A stretch of DNA of 64,000 bases, taken from a bacterium. GTDB lineage: Bacteria > Actinomycetota > Acidimicrobiia > Spongiisociales > ZC4RG35. The stretch is taken from contig JAPPLW010000099.1 in NCBI GenBank assembly GCA_028819345.1, positions 120,299-184,298 of the forward strand, in the 5' to 3' direction. A program made the translations under genes and the position numbers. The notes beneath the pieces are model-generated. The model was not told the DNA's origin and ran no database searches. It worked only from the letters and a program-made list of their open reading frames with translations. Of this stretch, positions 63,911 through 64,000 are shown piece by piece; the stretch's first letter is position 1, and each line of letters starts with the position of its first letter.

Positions 63911-64000
63911 CGGGGCGGCGGTGCGGGCACCCATGCCCCCCCCCAACAATAGGCCACCACGCGGGTGGAAACCCCCTGGTGAGATAAAAAACGGTGGAAT

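Overview
The window looks like the chromosome of a high-GC actinobacterium, most likely of the Acidimicrobiia type. This is an inference from three things: GC-rich codon use with frequent GTG starts; secreted proteins with long Thr-rich linkers behind lipobox or membrane anchors; and menaquinone, Suf and branched-chain/aromatic amino-acid genes typical of that phylum. Several strong promoters sit so close to a start codon that the transcripts would be almost leaderless. I see no mobile element, CRISPR array, rRNA or phage gene. One tRNA (Glu, TTC) is present. There is no gene-free gap above 300 bases.

Layout. 1-9.7 kb (minus strand): a tightly packed run from a coiled-coil NYN protein through queG, a thioredoxin/CcdA pair, ilvD, a metallophosphoesterase, a DUF1232 protein, a flavin-dependent oxidoreductase, an aminotransferase and threonine aldolase. 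9.8-16.4 kb (plus): ilvB-ilvN-ilvC, leuA, an XRE regulator and leuB. ilvBNC is preceded by a short leader peptide rich in Ile, Leu and Val codons and by an intrinsic terminator. 16.4-26 kb: folate cyclo-ligase, an acyltransferase, a two-gene ABC exporter, a Fpg/Nei glycosylase, a thioredoxin-like protein, two lipoproteins, a small zincin and a DivIVA-like coiled-coil protein. 26-39 kb: the SUF iron-sulfur genes in three pieces (sufC1-sufU; sufD-Rieske-sufC2; sufB), with fumC, a family-5-like uracil-DNA glycosylase, two alpha/beta hydrolases, a Gfo/Idh/MocA protein and a DUF4015 glycosidase-like protein between them. 39-43.3 kb: gltB. 43.4-50 kb: small metabolic genes ending in serA with a DUF1015 gene. 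49.9-54.8 kb: menB-menA, meaB, an Nfu scaffold protein, murA (with Asp at the catalytic Cys position) and rpiB. 54.8-58.3 kb: a CPHC thioredoxin with DsbB, tRNA-Glu, a DAHP synthase-chorismate mutase fusion and lgt. 58.4-64 kb: an SDR enzyme, a ceramidase-like protein, a peptide-type ABC ATPase and its solute-binding lipoprotein; the permeases presumably follow past the window edge. The last 90 bases after the final hairpin show no gene.

How the genes work together. Two amino-acid pathways appear to be controlled by ribosome-mediated attenuation. The ilvBNC leader encodes MRNIHLLLVLE. The leader of the DAHP synthase-chorismate mutase gene encodes a 20-residue peptide with a Tyr-Val-Arg-Tyr-Phe-Val-Phe core. 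For the second, the promoter, control codons, terminator and a competing 8-base antiterminator pairing can all be read directly. IlvB/N/C/D, LeuA/B, the aminotransferase and threonine aldolase together cover much of branched-chain and Thr/Gly metabolism. SufB/C/D/U and Nfu would build the Fe-S clusters needed by IlvD, GltB and QueG. Two separate extracytoplasmic thiol-redox pairs (thioredoxin-CcdA, CPHC thioredoxin-DsbB) are present.
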